A stretch of DNA of 64,000 bases from Comamonas composti DSM 21721 (GCF_000429845.1 NZ_AUCQ01000012.1:165149-229148), one strand, 5' to 3'. Positions 1 through 9,546 are shown, counted from the stretch's first letter. Program-made: numbers and translations. The notes: generated from the sequence alone by a model not told the origin.

Positions 1-853
1 CGGCTTCAACTCCCCGTTCAAGTGCGATGTGTACTTCATCAACACGCGCTTGTTCACGGGCAACAAATGGGGCACCTCCAACCCCGTCATGGTGCGTGAC
101 AAGGACTTCGGCGCCGTGCGCCTGCGCGCCTTCGGCACCTACGACTTTCGCATCGTCGAGCCAGCCAAGTTCCTCAAGGAAGTCGCGGGCACGGACCAGA
201 ACTTCCGCATCGACGAGTTCGCCGACACCATGCGCTCGCGCATCATCAGCGTGTTCACCGAATCCCTGGCGCGCGCCCAGGTGCCGGTGCTCGACGTGGC
301 CCAGCGCTATGGCGAGCTCGGCGACGCGCTGCTGCCGCTGATCAACCCCGCCATGACCGACAAGTACGGTCTGGAGATCACCAGCTTCGTGCTGGAGAAC
401 GTCTCCGTGCCGCCCGAGGTCGAGGAAGCCATCGACAAGCGCTCGAGCATGACGGCCATCGGCAACCTCAACGACTACGTGAAATACCAGATGGGCCAGG
501 CCATGGCCAACGGCGGCGAAGGCGCGGCTGCGGCCACCATGCCCGCCACCATGGCCATGGGCTTTGGCATGGCCCAGGAAATGATGAAGAGCATGCAGGG
601 CGGTGCCGCGCCCGCAGGTCAGGGCCCGGCCTCCGATCCGTTCTCGCCCGCCGCCGCGCAGGCAGCCCAGGCCGCGCCCGCCGCCGCAGGCGGTGCGCTG
701 CAGGTCCTCACCCCGACCCAGGCCGCCGAGGCGCTGGGCGTGAGCGAGGCCGATGTGCTGGCCGAGATCCAGGCCGGCAACCTCAAGGCGCGCCAGATCG
801 GCAGCCAGTGGCGCATTGCGCAAAGCGCGCTGGATGAATTTCTGCGCGGATAA
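1..853 (+). CDS. SPFH-domain protein with C-terminal excisionase-type HTH (5' partial)
   Basis: The reading frame is open from base 2, so the N-terminus lies upstream of the window. The visible part reads as the C-terminal half of an SPFH (stomatin/prohibitin/flotillin) domain of the YdjI 'virion core' type, with the typical stretch around residues FGTYDFRI and the later LEITSFVLENVSVPPEVE. A Met/Ala/Gly-rich linker follows (about 155-220 of the visible protein). The last 50 residues (LTPTQAAEALGVSEADV... to the end) look like an excisionase/MerR-type helix-turn-helix (HTH_17). SPFH proteins usually assemble as oligomers at membranes. The HTH-like tail is unusual, and I infer DNA or protein binding only. 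The zinc-ribbon membrane protein starts 3 bases after the stop, so the two are probably one operon and one complex. Confidence 0.8.
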   Translation, partial: GFNSPFKCDVYFINTRLFTGNKWGTSNPVMVRDKDFGAVRLRAFGTYDFRIVEPAKFLKEVAGTDQNFRIDEFADTMRSRIISVFTESLARAQVPVLDVAQRYGELGDALLPLINPAMTDKYGLEITSFVLENVSVPPEVEEAIDKRSSMTAIGNLNDYVKYQMGQAMANGGEGAAAATMPATMAMGFGMAQEMMKSMQGGAAPAGQGPASDPFSPAAAQAAQAAPAAAGGALQVLTPTQAAEALGVSEADVLAEIQAGNLKARQIGSQWRIAQSALDEFLRG

Positions 854-856
854 GCG

Positions 857-2011
857 GTGAACGCACCCGCCTCGCAACCCTCTTCCAGCGCCTGGGAGGC
901 AGCCTCGGCCACGCCCGCCATGGTGGGCAAGCATGCCTGCCCGGAGTGCGGTGCCAACCTCGAATGGAACGCCAAGGCCCAGTCGCTCAAATGCCCGTAC
1001 TGCGGCACCCTGGTCGAATGGAGCGAGCCAACGCGCGAACAGCTGGGCCAGCAGGTGCAGGAGCTGGACCTGGAGCAGGCCCTGCGCGATCCGGCCTCGG
1101 CCAAGGGCTGGGGCACAGAGCGCTATGAGGTGCAATGCCAGAACTGCCGCGCGATCTCGGTGCTGTCCAGCAAGACCGCAGCCCAGCGCTGCGATTTTTG
1201 CGGCTCGCCGGCCATCGTCGCGCATGAGCAGGGGCAGGCGGCGATCACGCCGCAAAGCCTGCTGCCCTTCAAGATCAGCGACGGCCAGATCCGCGACAAG
1301 ATCCGCAAGTGGTATGGCAGCCGCTGGTTTGCGCCCAACAAGCTCAAGACCGCGGCACTGACCGACACCCTGCACGGCGTCTATCTGCCCTACTGGACCT
1401 TTGATGCCCATGCCGATGCCGACTGGCGCGCGGATGCCGGCTTCTACTACTACACCACCGAGACCTACCGCGACAGCAACGGCAACACCCAGACCCGGCA
1501 AGTGCGCCATGTGCGCTGGGAGCCCGCGTCCGGCTCCCTGGCCCACTTCTTCGACGACGAGCTCGTGCCCGCGACCGTGGGCGTGCACGCCGAGCTGCTG
1601 CGCCAGATCGAGCCCTTTCCCACGACCAGCGATCTCAAGCCCTATACGCCCGAGTTCGTGCGCGGCTGGACCGTGGAGCGCTACCAGGTCGATCTGGGCC
1701 GCGCGGCCCAGCTCAACCTCAAGAGCATGGACGAGCAGTTGCGCGCGTTGTGCGCACGCCAGATCCCTGGCGACACCTACCGCGACCTGCGCGTGCAGCG
1801 CGAATACCAGGGACGGACCTTCAAGCACATCCTCGTACCCGTCTGGCTGGTCGGCTACACCTACGGCAGCAAGACCTACCAGATCGTGGCCAACGGCTAT
1901 ACGGGCCAGATCGCGGGCGAGCGGCCTTACAGCTGGATCAAGATCACGCTGGCCGTGCTCGCCGTGCTGCTGCTCATCGTCCTCATGGCGCCCTTGTTCG
2001 TGCAGCAATAA
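857..2011 (+). CDS. TFIIB-type zinc-ribbon membrane protein
   Basis: A 384-residue protein with two four-cysteine zinc ribbons near the N-terminus: C28/C31 with C46/C49 and C94/C97 with C112/C115. A long soluble middle domain follows, and a single transmembrane helix closes the protein (about residues 360-380, LAVLAVLLLIVLMAPLF). The start is GTG, 3 bases after the upstream SPFH stop, so translational coupling is likely. Such proteins are often annotated as 'primosomal protein N'-like' because of the ribbons alone, but no helicase domain is present. A C-tail-anchored partner of the SPFH protein fits the context. The biochemical role is unknown. Confidence 0.8.
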   Translation: MNAPASQPSSSAWEAASATPAMVGKHACPECGANLEWNAKAQSLKCPYCGTLVEWSEPTREQLGQQVQELDLEQALRDPASAKGWGTERYEVQCQNCRAISVLSSKTAAQRCDFCGSPAIVAHEQGQAAITPQSLLPFKISDGQIRDKIRKWYGSRWFAPNKLKTAALTDTLHGVYLPYWTFDAHADADWRADAGFYYYTTETYRDSNGNTQTRQVRHVRWEPASGSLAHFFDDELVPATVGVHAELLRQIEPFPTTSDLKPYTPEFVRGWTVERYQVDLGRAAQLNLKSMDEQLRALCARQIPGDTYRDLRVQREYQGRTFKHILVPVWLVGYTYGSKTYQIVANGYTGQIAGERPYSWIKITLAVLAVLLLIVLMAPLFVQQ

Positions 2012-2043
2012 AAAAACCGCGAGCCCAAAGGCCTGCGGTTTTT
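2012..2043. terminator. bidirectional intrinsic terminator
   Basis: An A-rich run followed by CCGC, a 14-base loop region, GCGG and TTTTT gives AAAACCGC/GCGGTTTT arms. It sits directly after the zinc-ribbon gene and 34 bases from the convergent fabB stop, so it can terminate both strands. Confidence 0.75.
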
Positions 2044-2076
2044 GCATGAAGGCTGCCGATCAGCGCACGGGCTTGT

Positions 2077-3300
2077 TTACTGGCCTTCCCAGCGCTTCAG
2101 GACCAGCGAGGCATTCGTGCCGCCAAAGCCAAAGCTGTTGGAGAGCACAGTCCTGAGCTCGGCATCACGCGTTTGCGTCACCAGGGGCATGTCGCCCAGG
2201 GCCTCGTCGGGTTGCTCCACGTTCACCGAACCGGCAATGAAGCCCTTGTTCAGCATGATCAGGCAGTAGATGGCCTCCTGCACGCCGGTCGCCCCCAGCG
2301 AGTGGCCGGTCAGCGACTTGGTCGACGAAAACGGCGGCACCTTGTCGCCGAACAGCGTCTGCATGGCGCGCACTTCCTGCATGTCGCCCACGGGCGTCGA
2401 CGTGCCATGGGTATTGATGTAGTCCACACCGTGTTCCAGGCCATCCATTGCCTGGCTCATGCAGGCAATGGCGCCGTCGCCCGAAGGAGCCACCATGTCC
2501 TCGCCATCGCTGGTCGCACCAAAGCCCACGACCTCGCCCAGGATATGGGCGCCGCGCGCCAGCGCATGCTCCAGGCTCTCCAGCACCACGGCCCCGCCGC
2601 CGCCCGCGATCACAAAGCCGTCACGCTTGGCGTCATAGGCGCGCGAAGCCTGTTGCGGCTGGTCGTTGTACTTGCTGGACATGGCGCCCATGCCGTCGAA
2701 CAGCAAGGCCATGCCCCAGGAGAGCTCTTCGCCGCCGCCCGCGAACATCACGTCCTGCATGCCCCAGGCAATCTGCTGGGCCGCAGCACCAATGCAGTGG
2801 GCCGAGGTCGAGCAGGCCGAAGTGATGGAGTAGTTGATGCCCTTGACCTTGAAGTTGGTCGCCAGACAGGCCGACACCGTGGAGCTCATGCAGCGCGTGA
2901 CCTGATACGGGCCTACGCGGCGAATGCCTTTCTCGCGCAGCGTGTCGGCCGCCTCGATCTGGTTGGCCGGCGAGCCGCCGCCCGAGCCCATGATGAGGCC
3001 GGTGCGCGCATGGCTGACCTGCTCGGGCGAGAGCCCCGACTGGGCAATCGCATCTTCCAGCGCAATCTGGGCATAGGCTGCAGCATCGCCCATGAAGCGC
3101 AGCTGCTTGCGATCTATGCGCGATTCGATATCGATCTCGGGAATGCCTGCGACCTGGCTGCGCATGCCCAGGGCAGCGAACTCGGCACAAGGCTTGATGC
3201 CCGAACGGCCCTCACGCAGCGAGGCCTCCACCGTGGCCAGGTCGTTGCCTATGCACGAGACAATGCCGGCACCGGTGATGACTACGCGACGCTTGGTCAT
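2077..3300 (-). CDS. fabB: 3-oxoacyl-[ACP] synthase I
   Basis: A 407-residue KAS I of normal length. The Cys-His-His catalytic set is intact: C163 in [11 protein letters not shown], the histidine in [11 protein letters not shown], and the histidine in [12 protein letters not shown]. It elongates the cis-3-decenoyl-ACP made by FabA and so commits carbon to unsaturated fatty acids in the cytoplasm. The ATG overlaps the fabA stop by 4 bases (ATGA), which fixes the start and implies translational coupling. The fabA-fabB pair is the standard type II unsaturated fatty acid module of proteobacteria. Confidence 0.97.
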   Translation of the reverse strand: MTKRRVVITGAGIVSCIGNDLATVEASLREGRSGIKPCAEFAALGMRSQVAGIPEIDIESRIDRKQLRFMGDAAAYAQIALEDAIAQSGLSPEQVSHARTGLIMGSGGGSPANQIEAADTLREKGIRRVGPYQVTRCMSSTVSACLATNFKVKGINYSITSACSTSAHCIGAAAQQIAWGMQDVMFAGGGEELSWGMALLFDGMGAMSSKYNDQPQQASRAYDAKRDGFVIAGGGGAVVLESLEHALARGAHILGEVVGFGATSDGEDMVAPSGDGAIACMSQAMDGLEHGVDYINTHGTSTPVGDMQEVRAMQTLFGDKVPPFSSTKSLTGHSLGATGVQEAIYCLIMLNKGFIAGSVNVEQPDEALGDMPLVTQTRDAELRTVLSNSFGFGGTNASLVLKRWEGQ

Positions 3301-3821
3301 GCTGCACTTCCCTTGCCTTCACCCTCGCGCAGGAACAGCCCCACGCGCAGGTCATTGGCCACATAGATTTCCTTGCCATCGGCCAGCAGACGGGCATCGC
3401 CTATGGCCATGTTCAGCTTGCGCTTGATGACCCGCTTGATATCAATTTCGTATGTCACCAGTTTGACACCCGGGCCGACCTCGCCCGTGAACTTGACCTC
3501 GCCTGCGCCCAGGGCGCGGCCACGGCCCGGCAGGCGCAGCCAGGTCAGGTAAAAGCCGATGAGCTGCCACATGGCATCCAGCCCCAGGCAGCCCGGCATC
3601 ACGGGATCACCCTGGAAGTGGCAGTCGAAGAACCAGAGATCGGGCCTGACATCGAGCTCGGCCACGATCTTGCCCAGGCCGTGGGCGCCACCGTCGCTGG
3701 AGATGTGCGTGATGCGATCGAACATCAGCATGGGCGGCAGGGGCAGACGCCCGCTTTCGGCGCCAAACAGCTTGCCCTCGCCCGAAGCGATCAGTTGCTC
3801 ATAAGAAAAAGAATCGGCCAT
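3297..3821 (-). CDS. fabA: 3-hydroxydecanoyl-[ACP] dehydratase/isomerase
   Basis: A 174-residue FabA of typical size. The active-site His and Asp of the family are present as H68 in [14 protein letters not shown] and D82 in CLGLDAMWQ. The enzyme dehydrates 3-hydroxydecanoyl-ACP and isomerises the trans-2 product to cis-3-decenoyl-ACP, the branch point for unsaturated acids. It is the first gene of the fabA-fabB operon (4-base overlap). On the minus strand GATAAT (revcomp of 3907-3912) with a weak -35-like TTGTGG 16 bases further upstream could be its promoter, but this is only a guess. No FabR- or DesT-type operator was recognised. Confidence 0.97.
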   Translation of the reverse strand: MADSFSYEQLIASGEGKLFGAESGRLPLPPMLMFDRITHISSDGGAHGLGKIVAELDVRPDLWFFDCHFQGDPVMPGCLGLDAMWQLIGFYLTWLRLPGRGRALGAGEVKFTGEVGPGVKLVTYEIDIKRVIKRKLNMAIGDARLLADGKEIYVANDLRVGLFLREGEGKGSAA

Positions 3822-3995
3822 TATCTAACTTGCTCCGCGGCAGCGGGGGCGCCGCCTGTATTTCTGTCTGAAAAGCTGAGGCCCTCCAAGGACCATGCAG
3901 CCGCGCATTATCGGTGTTGGGCGTCACACCACAAGTACAAAACCCATGCAGCAGCACAAAACTCTGCCACAAAAGCGTGCCGCACCTGCCTCTGA

Positions 3996-5672
3996 TCAGC
4001 CCTTGTGCATCTGCTTTGCAGCGCCCCGCCCTCGTTTCAGCCAAGCCGCGACCACCAGACCCAGACAGGCCAGCCACAAAGGCAGCAGCCCAAAACCATG
4101 GGCCCAGCGGGCGAACGGCGTCAGCCCATCGCGCCCCTGAACCTGGCCTTGGAGCACGGCGCGCTCGAAGGGTGCGAGCGCCTTCACCACACGCCCCTCA
4201 TGGTCGATGACGACCGTGGCGCCAGTATTGGTGGCGCGCAGCATGGGACGCTCGAACTCCAGGGCCCGCATGCGGCTGATAGAGAGATGCTGGTCAATGG
4301 CCACGCTGTTGCCAAACCAGCCGATGTTGCTGACGTTCACCAGCACCGTGGGCGCGCTCTGGCCCGAGCCAAAGCTCTGAGCCAGCTCCTCACCGAACAA
4401 ATCCTCATAGCAGATGTTGGGCGCCAGCCTCTCGCCAGCCCAGGCCAGGCTGGGCTGGGTCAGGGAGCCACGATTGAAATCGCCCAAAGGGATGTTCATC
4501 ATCTCGGTGAACCAGCGGAACAGTGGCGGAATGAATTCACCAAATGGCACCAAATGATGCTTGCTGTAACGATAATCTTCACGATCGCCGGGGGCTTGCT
4601 CTGCGTGGGCCTGGGGTTTCCAGCCCAGCACGGAGTTGGTATAGCCCTCGGACTCCGAGCCCAGCGGAATCCCGACCAGCGCCGCCTGCCTGGAGTCCGC
4701 CCGCGTATAGCGCTCACGCAGCAGGCTCAGATACTCTTCGGGCAATTGCTGAGGCAGCAGAGGAATCGCGGTCTCGGGCGCCACCACCAACTGGGCCTTG
4801 GCATCGAGGAGCGCACGCCCATACCAGTTGAGCGCCAGCGGAATGCCGCTGCCCGCCTCGAACTTTTCGTCCTGGGGAATATTTCCTTGCAGCAGCTCCA
4901 CGCTCAAGGCCGGCCTCTGGGCATCTTGCGGGCCCACGGCCTGCTCGCGCACCCACCACAGCCCCGCCCAGGCAAGCCCCAGCACAAGCACCAGTACCGC
5001 CAAGGCCGCAGGCCTCAGATTTTTGCGCTGCAGCCACAGCATGGGAAGCACATAGGCCAGCACGGCCGCAACAAAGCCCGTGCCGTAAACGCCCAGCCAG
5101 CGCGGCAGCACGGCCAGCGGCCCTTCTACATGTGCATAGCCACCGGCTCCCCAGGGGAAGCCGGTCCAAAGCCAGCCACGTGCCAGCTCGGCCAGCGTCC
5201 ACAAGGCAGCGAACAGCAGCGCCGCAAAACCTCTTGCGCCCGGATGGAGCTTGTGAAAGCCCCAGGCTGCGAGCGCGTAGTAGCTGGCCAGAAAAGCCGC
5301 CAGCGCGAATACGGCCAGCACGGCCAGCGGCGCAGGCAGGCCGCCATAGACATGCATGGAGATGAACAGCCACCAGAACGCCCCCACCAGCCAGCTCAGC
5401 GCAAACAGCCAGGCCCGGACTGCGGCCCGACCCGGCGAGCCTGCGGTCTGCAGTCCCCAGGCGAGCACGGCCAGCGAAGCGATCTGCAGCCACCAGAGGG
5501 GTCTGCCATAGCCGCCAGCCAGACTCAGCCAGCTCTCGCCCTGGCCACGCGCCCAGGGCCAGGCCAGGGACAAGGCCTGGGCCAGCCCGGCCAGCACCAG
5601 CAATGCCCCTACCAGGGCAGCATGGAAAGATGAGCTCGAAGCCCGCTGCGGAAAAGATGCGTCAGCCGACAT
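3996..5672 (-). CDS. lnt: apolipoprotein N-acyltransferase
   Basis: About 558 residues if translation starts at ATG 5670-5672 (MSADASFPQ). The frame stays open further upstream, but that would overlap the preceding gene. Several N-terminal membrane helices are followed by a nitrilase-like periplasmic domain. The catalytic Glu, Lys and Cys are visible in VVAPETAIPLL, YSKHHLVPFGEF and NICYEDLFGE. Lnt adds the third acyl chain to the N-terminal Cys of lipoproteins at the outer face of the inner membrane. The gene lies 37 bases downstream of a CorC/YbeX gene, the conserved ybeX-lnt pairing of proteobacteria. Confidence 0.95.
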   Translation of the reverse strand: MSADASFPQRASSSSFHAALVGALLVLAGLAQALSLAWPWARGQGESWLSLAGGYGRPLWWLQIASLAVLAWGLQTAGSPGRAAVRAWLFALSWLVGAFWWLFISMHVYGGLPAPLAVLAVFALAAFLASYYALAAWGFHKLHPGARGFAALLFAALWTLAELARGWLWTGFPWGAGGYAHVEGPLAVLPRWLGVYGTGFVAAVLAYVLPMLWLQRKNLRPAALAVLVLVLGLAWAGLWWVREQAVGPQDAQRPALSVELLQGNIPQDEKFEAGSGIPLALNWYGRALLDAKAQLVVAPETAIPLLPQQLPEEYLSLLRERYTRADSRQAALVGIPLGSESEGYTNSVLGWKPQAHAEQAPGDREDYRYSKHHLVPFGEFIPPLFRWFTEMMNIPLGDFNRGSLTQPSLAWAGERLAPNICYEDLFGEELAQSFGSGQSAPTVLVNVSNIGWFGNSVAIDQHLSISRMRALEFERPMLRATNTGATVVIDHEGRVVKALAPFERAVLQGQVQGRDGLTPFARWAHGFGLLPLWLACLGLVVAAWLKRGRGAAKQMHKG

Positions 5673-5709
5673 GCAAGAAGTCACCAAGAACCAGGGCGTT
5701 TTGCGCGCG

Positions 5710-6594
5710 TCAGTCGTTGTTCGCCAGAGCATTGCCCTGGCCACGCACCACCTTGAACCAGCGCACGGCACCGCCCTTGGTGTGCAATACGGTGAAGACG
5801 AGGCCGGCCAGTTCGATCTGCTCGCCGCGCTTGGGCACATGGCCGGTCTCATGGGAGATGAGCCCGCCTATGGTGTCGAACTCTTCCTCGGGATCGCTGG
5901 GTCTGAGTTCGACCTCGAAAGTCTCGTTCACATGCTCGATGCTGGTGTCGCCAGCCACGCGGTAGCTGCCATCGGCCAGCGCAAAGATATCGCCCTCGTC
6001 CTCGTCGGTGATGTCGAACTCGTCCTCGATCTCGCCCACGATTTCCTCGAGCACGTCCTCAATCGTGACCAGGCCCGCGACACGGCCGAACTCATCGATG
6101 ACCACGGCCAGGTGATTGCGGTTGCCACGGAATTCACGCAGCAAATCATTGAGCCCCTTGCTCTCGGGCACAAACACCGCAGGACGCAGCAAGGCACGTA
6201 TGTTGAGGCCTGGCGAACGCTGGAGCTTGAGCAAATCCTTGGCCAGCAGAATGCCGATGATGTTCTCGCGCTCGCCCTGATGCACCGGGAAGCGCGAGTG
6301 CGCGGTATTGATGACCTTGTGCAGGATCTCTTCGAACGGCGCATCGATATTGACCAGATCCATGCGCGGCGCGGCCACCATGACATCTCCGGCCGTCATG
6401 TCGGCCATGCGGATCACGCGCTCCAGCATGACGCGCGACTCCGGCCCTATGACTTGTTTGTCCTCGGCATCGGCCAGGGTTTCTATGAGTTCGTCAGGAG
6501 ACTCTGGAGCCGGATGAATGAACTCGGCGACCTTTTGCAGAAAGCTTCGTTTGCCTTCCCTCTCGGAAGAGCGCGCAGGATGGGGGTCGGACAC
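5710..6594 (-). CDS. corC: CorC/YbeX (HlyC/CorC family) CBS-domain protein
   Basis: About 294 residues from a GTG at 6592-6594 (VSDPHPARSS...), which matches the usual family length. The frame also allows an ATG at 6678 with 28 extra residues that do not look like family sequence. Two CBS domains (MVAAPRMDLVNI... and RPAVFVPESKGLNDLL...) are followed by the acidic VIDEFGRVAGLVTIEDVLEEIVGEI segment and a C-terminal transporter-associated domain (SYRVAGDTSIEHVNE...). It lacks the membrane domain of larger relatives. The family is tied to magnesium/cobalt efflux and, by genomic context with lnt and ybeY/ybeZ, to envelope and ribosome homeostasis. The precise role is not settled. Confidence 0.88.
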   Translation of the reverse strand: MSDPHPARSSEREGKRSFLQKVAEFIHPAPESPDELIETLADAEDKQVIGPESRVMLERVIRMADMTAGDVMVAAPRMDLVNIDAPFEEILHKVINTAHSRFPVHQGERENIIGILLAKDLLKLQRSPGLNIRALLRPAVFVPESKGLNDLLREFRGNRNHLAVVIDEFGRVAGLVTIEDVLEEIVGEIEDEFDITDEDEGDIFALADGSYRVAGDTSIEHVNETFEVELRPSDPEEEFDTIGGLISHETGHVPKRGEQIELAGLVFTVLHTKGGAVRWFKVVRGQGNALANND

Positions 6595-6692
6595 TGTCGT
6601 GTGGTGCAGGACGTGCGGTAGTGGAAGAAGTCTGCAAGGATAGCGGATAGCACTTCTCCTTTGCCAGCGCTCATCCAATCGATGCCGCTTTT

Positions 6693-7415
6693 TTATTCGC
6701 CCGACTGGTGCCGCCCTTCCTGCACGCCACGACGGATTTCCTGGACATCGGAAAGAAAGTCCCAGAACTGCTTGGCCTGCTTCTTGAGCAGGTAGTCGAC
6801 CTCGCCAATATGGTCGGTCATCATTGAGCTCATGTGCGTGTCTATGCCTGCCGGAGGCAGTTGCAGATAGGCCTCGGACTCCGAGCCGTCACGCTTGATC
6901 GAGGCGCCCGCATTGCGTGCAATGCGCAGCATGGCCGTGTTCTCGGACAGCGCATGAATGAACATCATGGACACACCCTTGGTGCGTGCATGGATCACGG
7001 CGCGGTCGAACAAGCGCCCGCCATAGCCCCGGCCGCGCGCCTTCTTGAGAACGGAAACCCCGAACTCGGCGCAGTTCTTGTAGGCAGGCAGCTCGGTGAA
7101 GGCCAGATGCGCCATGGCAATCAGCTCCAGCCGGCGGTTGTAGATGCCAAAAATGTCGTCGCGCTCGAAGTCCAGCTGCATCGCATAGCGGCGCACCTGT
7201 TCGTCGCTGGCCGCATAGCCAAAGCGCAGATAGCGGTCGGATTCTTCGAGCTTGAGCAAATGCTCCACCACGCGCTCTCTGTGGGAGGCCCCCAGGGAAC
7301 GTATGGGCACCATGGCCGAGGATGAGCCCGGTCGGTGTGGCTGGCCTGCGCTGGTGCGCAGCATGTCCCGGCCAGCCTGCCAGGATGTTTTCAACCAGTC
7401 TTTGGATACATTCAT
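6693..7415 (-). CDS. GNAT-family N-acetyltransferase
   Basis: 240 residues from ATG 7413-7415 (MNVSKDWLK). A TTG start 36 bases upstream is possible but adds nothing recognisable. The GNAT core is seen as LIAMAHLAF (beta4), the acetyl-CoA loop region VSVLKKARGRGYGGRLFDRAV, and NTAMLRIARNAGASIKRDG near the C-terminus. The substrate is unknown. Homologues are usually annotated simply as GNAT N-acetyltransferases. The C-terminal 50 residues, rich in charged and helical sequence, lie beyond the GNAT fold. The gene ends about 98 bases before the corC GTG and may be co-transcribed with it. Confidence 0.8.
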   Translation of the reverse strand: MNVSKDWLKTSWQAGRDMLRTSAGQPHRPGSSSAMVPIRSLGASHRERVVEHLLKLEESDRYLRFGYAASDEQVRRYAMQLDFERDDIFGIYNRRLELIAMAHLAFTELPAYKNCAEFGVSVLKKARGRGYGGRLFDRAVIHARTKGVSMMFIHALSENTAMLRIARNAGASIKRDGSESEAYLQLPPAGIDTHMSSMMTDHIGEVDYLLKKQAKQFWDFLSDVQEIRRGVQEGRHQSGE

Positions 7416-7597
7416 GGCTCGTAATATAGGTAAAAACCCGAATGCCGGCAATCATTTTTATTGCACTGCAGCAAAACTGTAGTGACTTTGCCGCAAAGCT
7501 TGCGCGCCCCAGGGCGTGGCAACCATCGGGTAAACCTGGAGACCGAGACATTTGCCTGACAATTCCACAGGGGCCCGGAGCATGGGCGCTCATGAAA

Positions 7598-8080
7598 TTA
7601 CACAGGAACAGCCGTCGTTACCTTGACCCGGTCCATCACAAAGCTGGTCTTGCAGTCCTGCACGCTCGGATGCTTGAGCAGCGTGTCCATGATGAAGCGG
7701 CTGTAGTGCTGCATGTCGGCCACAACCACGCGCAGCAGATAGTCCATCTCCCCGGTCAGGGAGACGCATTCCACCACCTCGGGCCAGGTCTGCACGCTGG
7801 CGCGAAACACGTCCATGGGATTGCGCTTGCTGGTCTCGGTGTGCTTTTCCAGCCGGACATTGAGATAGGCCGTGAGGCTCAGCCCCACGGCCTCGGGCTG
7901 GATCAGGGCCACATAGCGGTCGATGACACCACTGTCCTCCAGGCGCTTGACGCGCCTGAGCACCGCACTGGGCGACAATCCGACCTGCTCGCCTATGACG
8001 TCATAGGTCTCGCGCCCATTGGCCTGCAGGCGACGCAGGATGGCACGATCGAGCTTGTCTATGGTGTGCGGGGAACTCAT
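7598..8080 (-). CDS. Lrp/AsnC-family transcriptional regulator
   Basis: 160 residues. The ATG at 8078-8080 is chosen because AGGAGG lies 8 bases upstream on the minus strand. An N-terminal winged HTH (LDRAILRRLQANGRETYDVIGEQVGLSPSAVLRRVKRLEDSGVI) is followed by the RAM/AsnC ligand domain (VECVSLTGEMDYLLRVVVADMQHYSRF). It is transcribed divergently from hppD, and a perfect palindrome lies in the shared promoter region. By context it probably senses an aromatic amino acid or a breakdown product and controls hppD and itself. That is inference from position only. Confidence 0.92.
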   Translation of the reverse strand: MSSPHTIDKLDRAILRRLQANGRETYDVIGEQVGLSPSAVLRRVKRLEDSGVIDRYVALIQPEAVGLSLTAYLNVRLEKHTETSKRNPMDVFRASVQTWPEVVECVSLTGEMDYLLRVVVADMQHYSRFIMDTLLKHPSVQDCKTSFVMDRVKVTTAVPV

Positions 8081-8107
8081 GACGGCAGCCTCCTTGAACG
8101 CCAAATA

Positions 8108-8129
8108 ACTCAAGGGTTAACCCTTGAGT
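8108..8129. promoter_or_regulatory. 22-bp perfect palindrome, candidate Lrp-type operator
   Basis: A perfect inverted repeat with half-site ACTCAAGGGTT centred between the divergent Lrp/AsnC gene and hppD, 28 bases from the regulator ATG. Further AT-rich, Lrp-like sequence follows towards hppD (8131-8207). Its position and symmetry suit a dimeric regulator. Confidence 0.75.
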
Positions 8130-8300
8130 GAAATTTAAATTGCACGAAATCAACATTCTCGGCAATTTTCATGCATTTTCAATATTCACAGACCAGGAAA
8201 CCGCAAAAAGCTGATCGGCATCACCCCTAAAGTGCAGACATGCGTTGCAGCCCGCATCCGAGGCTGCCATTGTTTTGCCCCACCAGGACGGAGATCCCCC

Positions 8301-9419
8301 ATGAACGCCCCACTGCCACAGACCCCGCCGGCCCAGGACTTCAAGACCTGGGACAACCCCATGGGAACCGACGGTTTCGAATTCATCGAATATGCGGCAC
8401 CGGACCCCGTCGCCATGGGCCAGCTGTTCGAGCGCATGGGCTTTCAGGCCGTGGCCAGGCACAGGCGCAAGAATGTCACCCTGTACCGCCAGGGCGAGAT
8501 CAACTTCATCATCAATGCCGAGCCCGACAGCTTCGCCCAGCGCTTTGCACGCCTGCATGGCCCCAGCGTCTGCGCCATTGCATTTCGCGTACAGGATGCG
8601 AAATATGCCCATGAGCGGGCCATCGCCCAGGGTGCCTGGGGCTATGACCAGCAAGCCGCGCCCGGCGAGCTCAGCATTCCGGCCATCAAGGGCATTGGCG
8701 ATTCGCTGATCTATTTCATAGACAAATGGCGCGGCAAGAACGGCGCCAGGGACGGGGAGTTGGGCAACATCAGCTTCTTTGACGTGGATTTCGAGCCCCT
8801 GCCCGGTGCCGAGCTGCACCCGCAGGGCCATGGTCTGACCTATATCGACCACCTGACGCACAACGTCTACCGCGGGCGCCTGGGCGAGCTTGCAGGCTTT
8901 TACGAGCGCATCTTCAACTTTCGCGAGATCCGCTACTTCGACATCGAAGGCCAGTCCACGGGCGTCAAGAGCAAGGCCATGACCAGCCCCTGCGGCAAGA
9001 TACGCATTCCCATCAACGAAGAGGGCAATGACAAGGCCGGCCAGATCCAGGAGTATCTGGACATGTACCACGGCGAGGGCATCCAGCACATTGCGCTGGG
9101 CTCGACCAACCTCTACGACACCGTGGATGCGCTGCAAATGAACGGCATCAAGCTGCTCACCACCAGCGAGACCTACTACGAGCTGCTGCCCAAACGCATT
9201 CCCGACCTGAAGGAGCCCATCAGCGAGCTGATGGCACGCAACATCCTGGTCGACGGCAAGCCCGGCGATCTGCTGCTGCAGATCTTCAGCGAAAACCAGC
9301 TCGGCCCGATCTTCTTCGAGTTCATTCAGCGCAAGGGCAACGACGGCTTTGGCGAAGGCAACTTCAAGGCTTTGTTCGAGACCATGGAGCTCGACCAGAT
9401 GCGCCGGGGCGTGCTCTGA
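8301..9419 (+). CDS. hppD: 4-hydroxyphenylpyruvate dioxygenase
   Basis: 372 residues from ATG 8301, with a GGACGGAG ribosome site just upstream. The non-haem iron ligands of the vicinal-oxygen-chelate fold are present: H184 (YIDHLTHN), H263 (GIQHIALGSTN) and E340 (FFEFIQRKGN). It converts 4-hydroxyphenylpyruvate to homogentisate in tyrosine catabolism, in the cytoplasm. The divergent Lrp-type regulator and the nearby phenylalanine hydroxylase gene form a Phe/Tyr degradation module. No homogentisate dioxygenase gene is in the window. Confidence 0.96.
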   Translation: MNAPLPQTPPAQDFKTWDNPMGTDGFEFIEYAAPDPVAMGQLFERMGFQAVARHRRKNVTLYRQGEINFIINAEPDSFAQRFARLHGPSVCAIAFRVQDAKYAHERAIAQGAWGYDQQAAPGELSIPAIKGIGDSLIYFIDKWRGKNGARDGELGNISFFDVDFEPLPGAELHPQGHGLTYIDHLTHNVYRGRLGELAGFYERIFNFREIRYFDIEGQSTGVKSKAMTSPCGKIRIPINEEGNDKAGQIQEYLDMYHGEGIQHIALGSTNLYDTVDALQMNGIKLLTTSETYYELLPKRIPDLKEPISELMARNILVDGKPGDLLLQIFSENQLGPIFFEFIQRKGNDGFGEGNFKALFETMELDQMRRGVL

Positions 9420-9546
9420 GAAGTCCTGCGCCAGGACATGCTGTCGCCAACAGGCCAGGCGAGCCGGATCGAGGCATGGGGCCAATCGCATGCAAGCCCC
9501 GGATGCTGCCTATACTGCAGCAGTCTCCGGTTTTCCCTCTCCCGCC

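Noticed and set aside
2173..3366. 397-codon open frame on the + strand opposite fabB/fabA
   Set aside because: It is a shadow of fabB and fabA, which show complete catalytic motifs; the product is Arg/His-rich without family resemblance.
8169..9491. 440-codon minus-strand frame opposite hppD
   Set aside because: HppD has intact iron ligands and a ribosome site; the opposing product has no domain.
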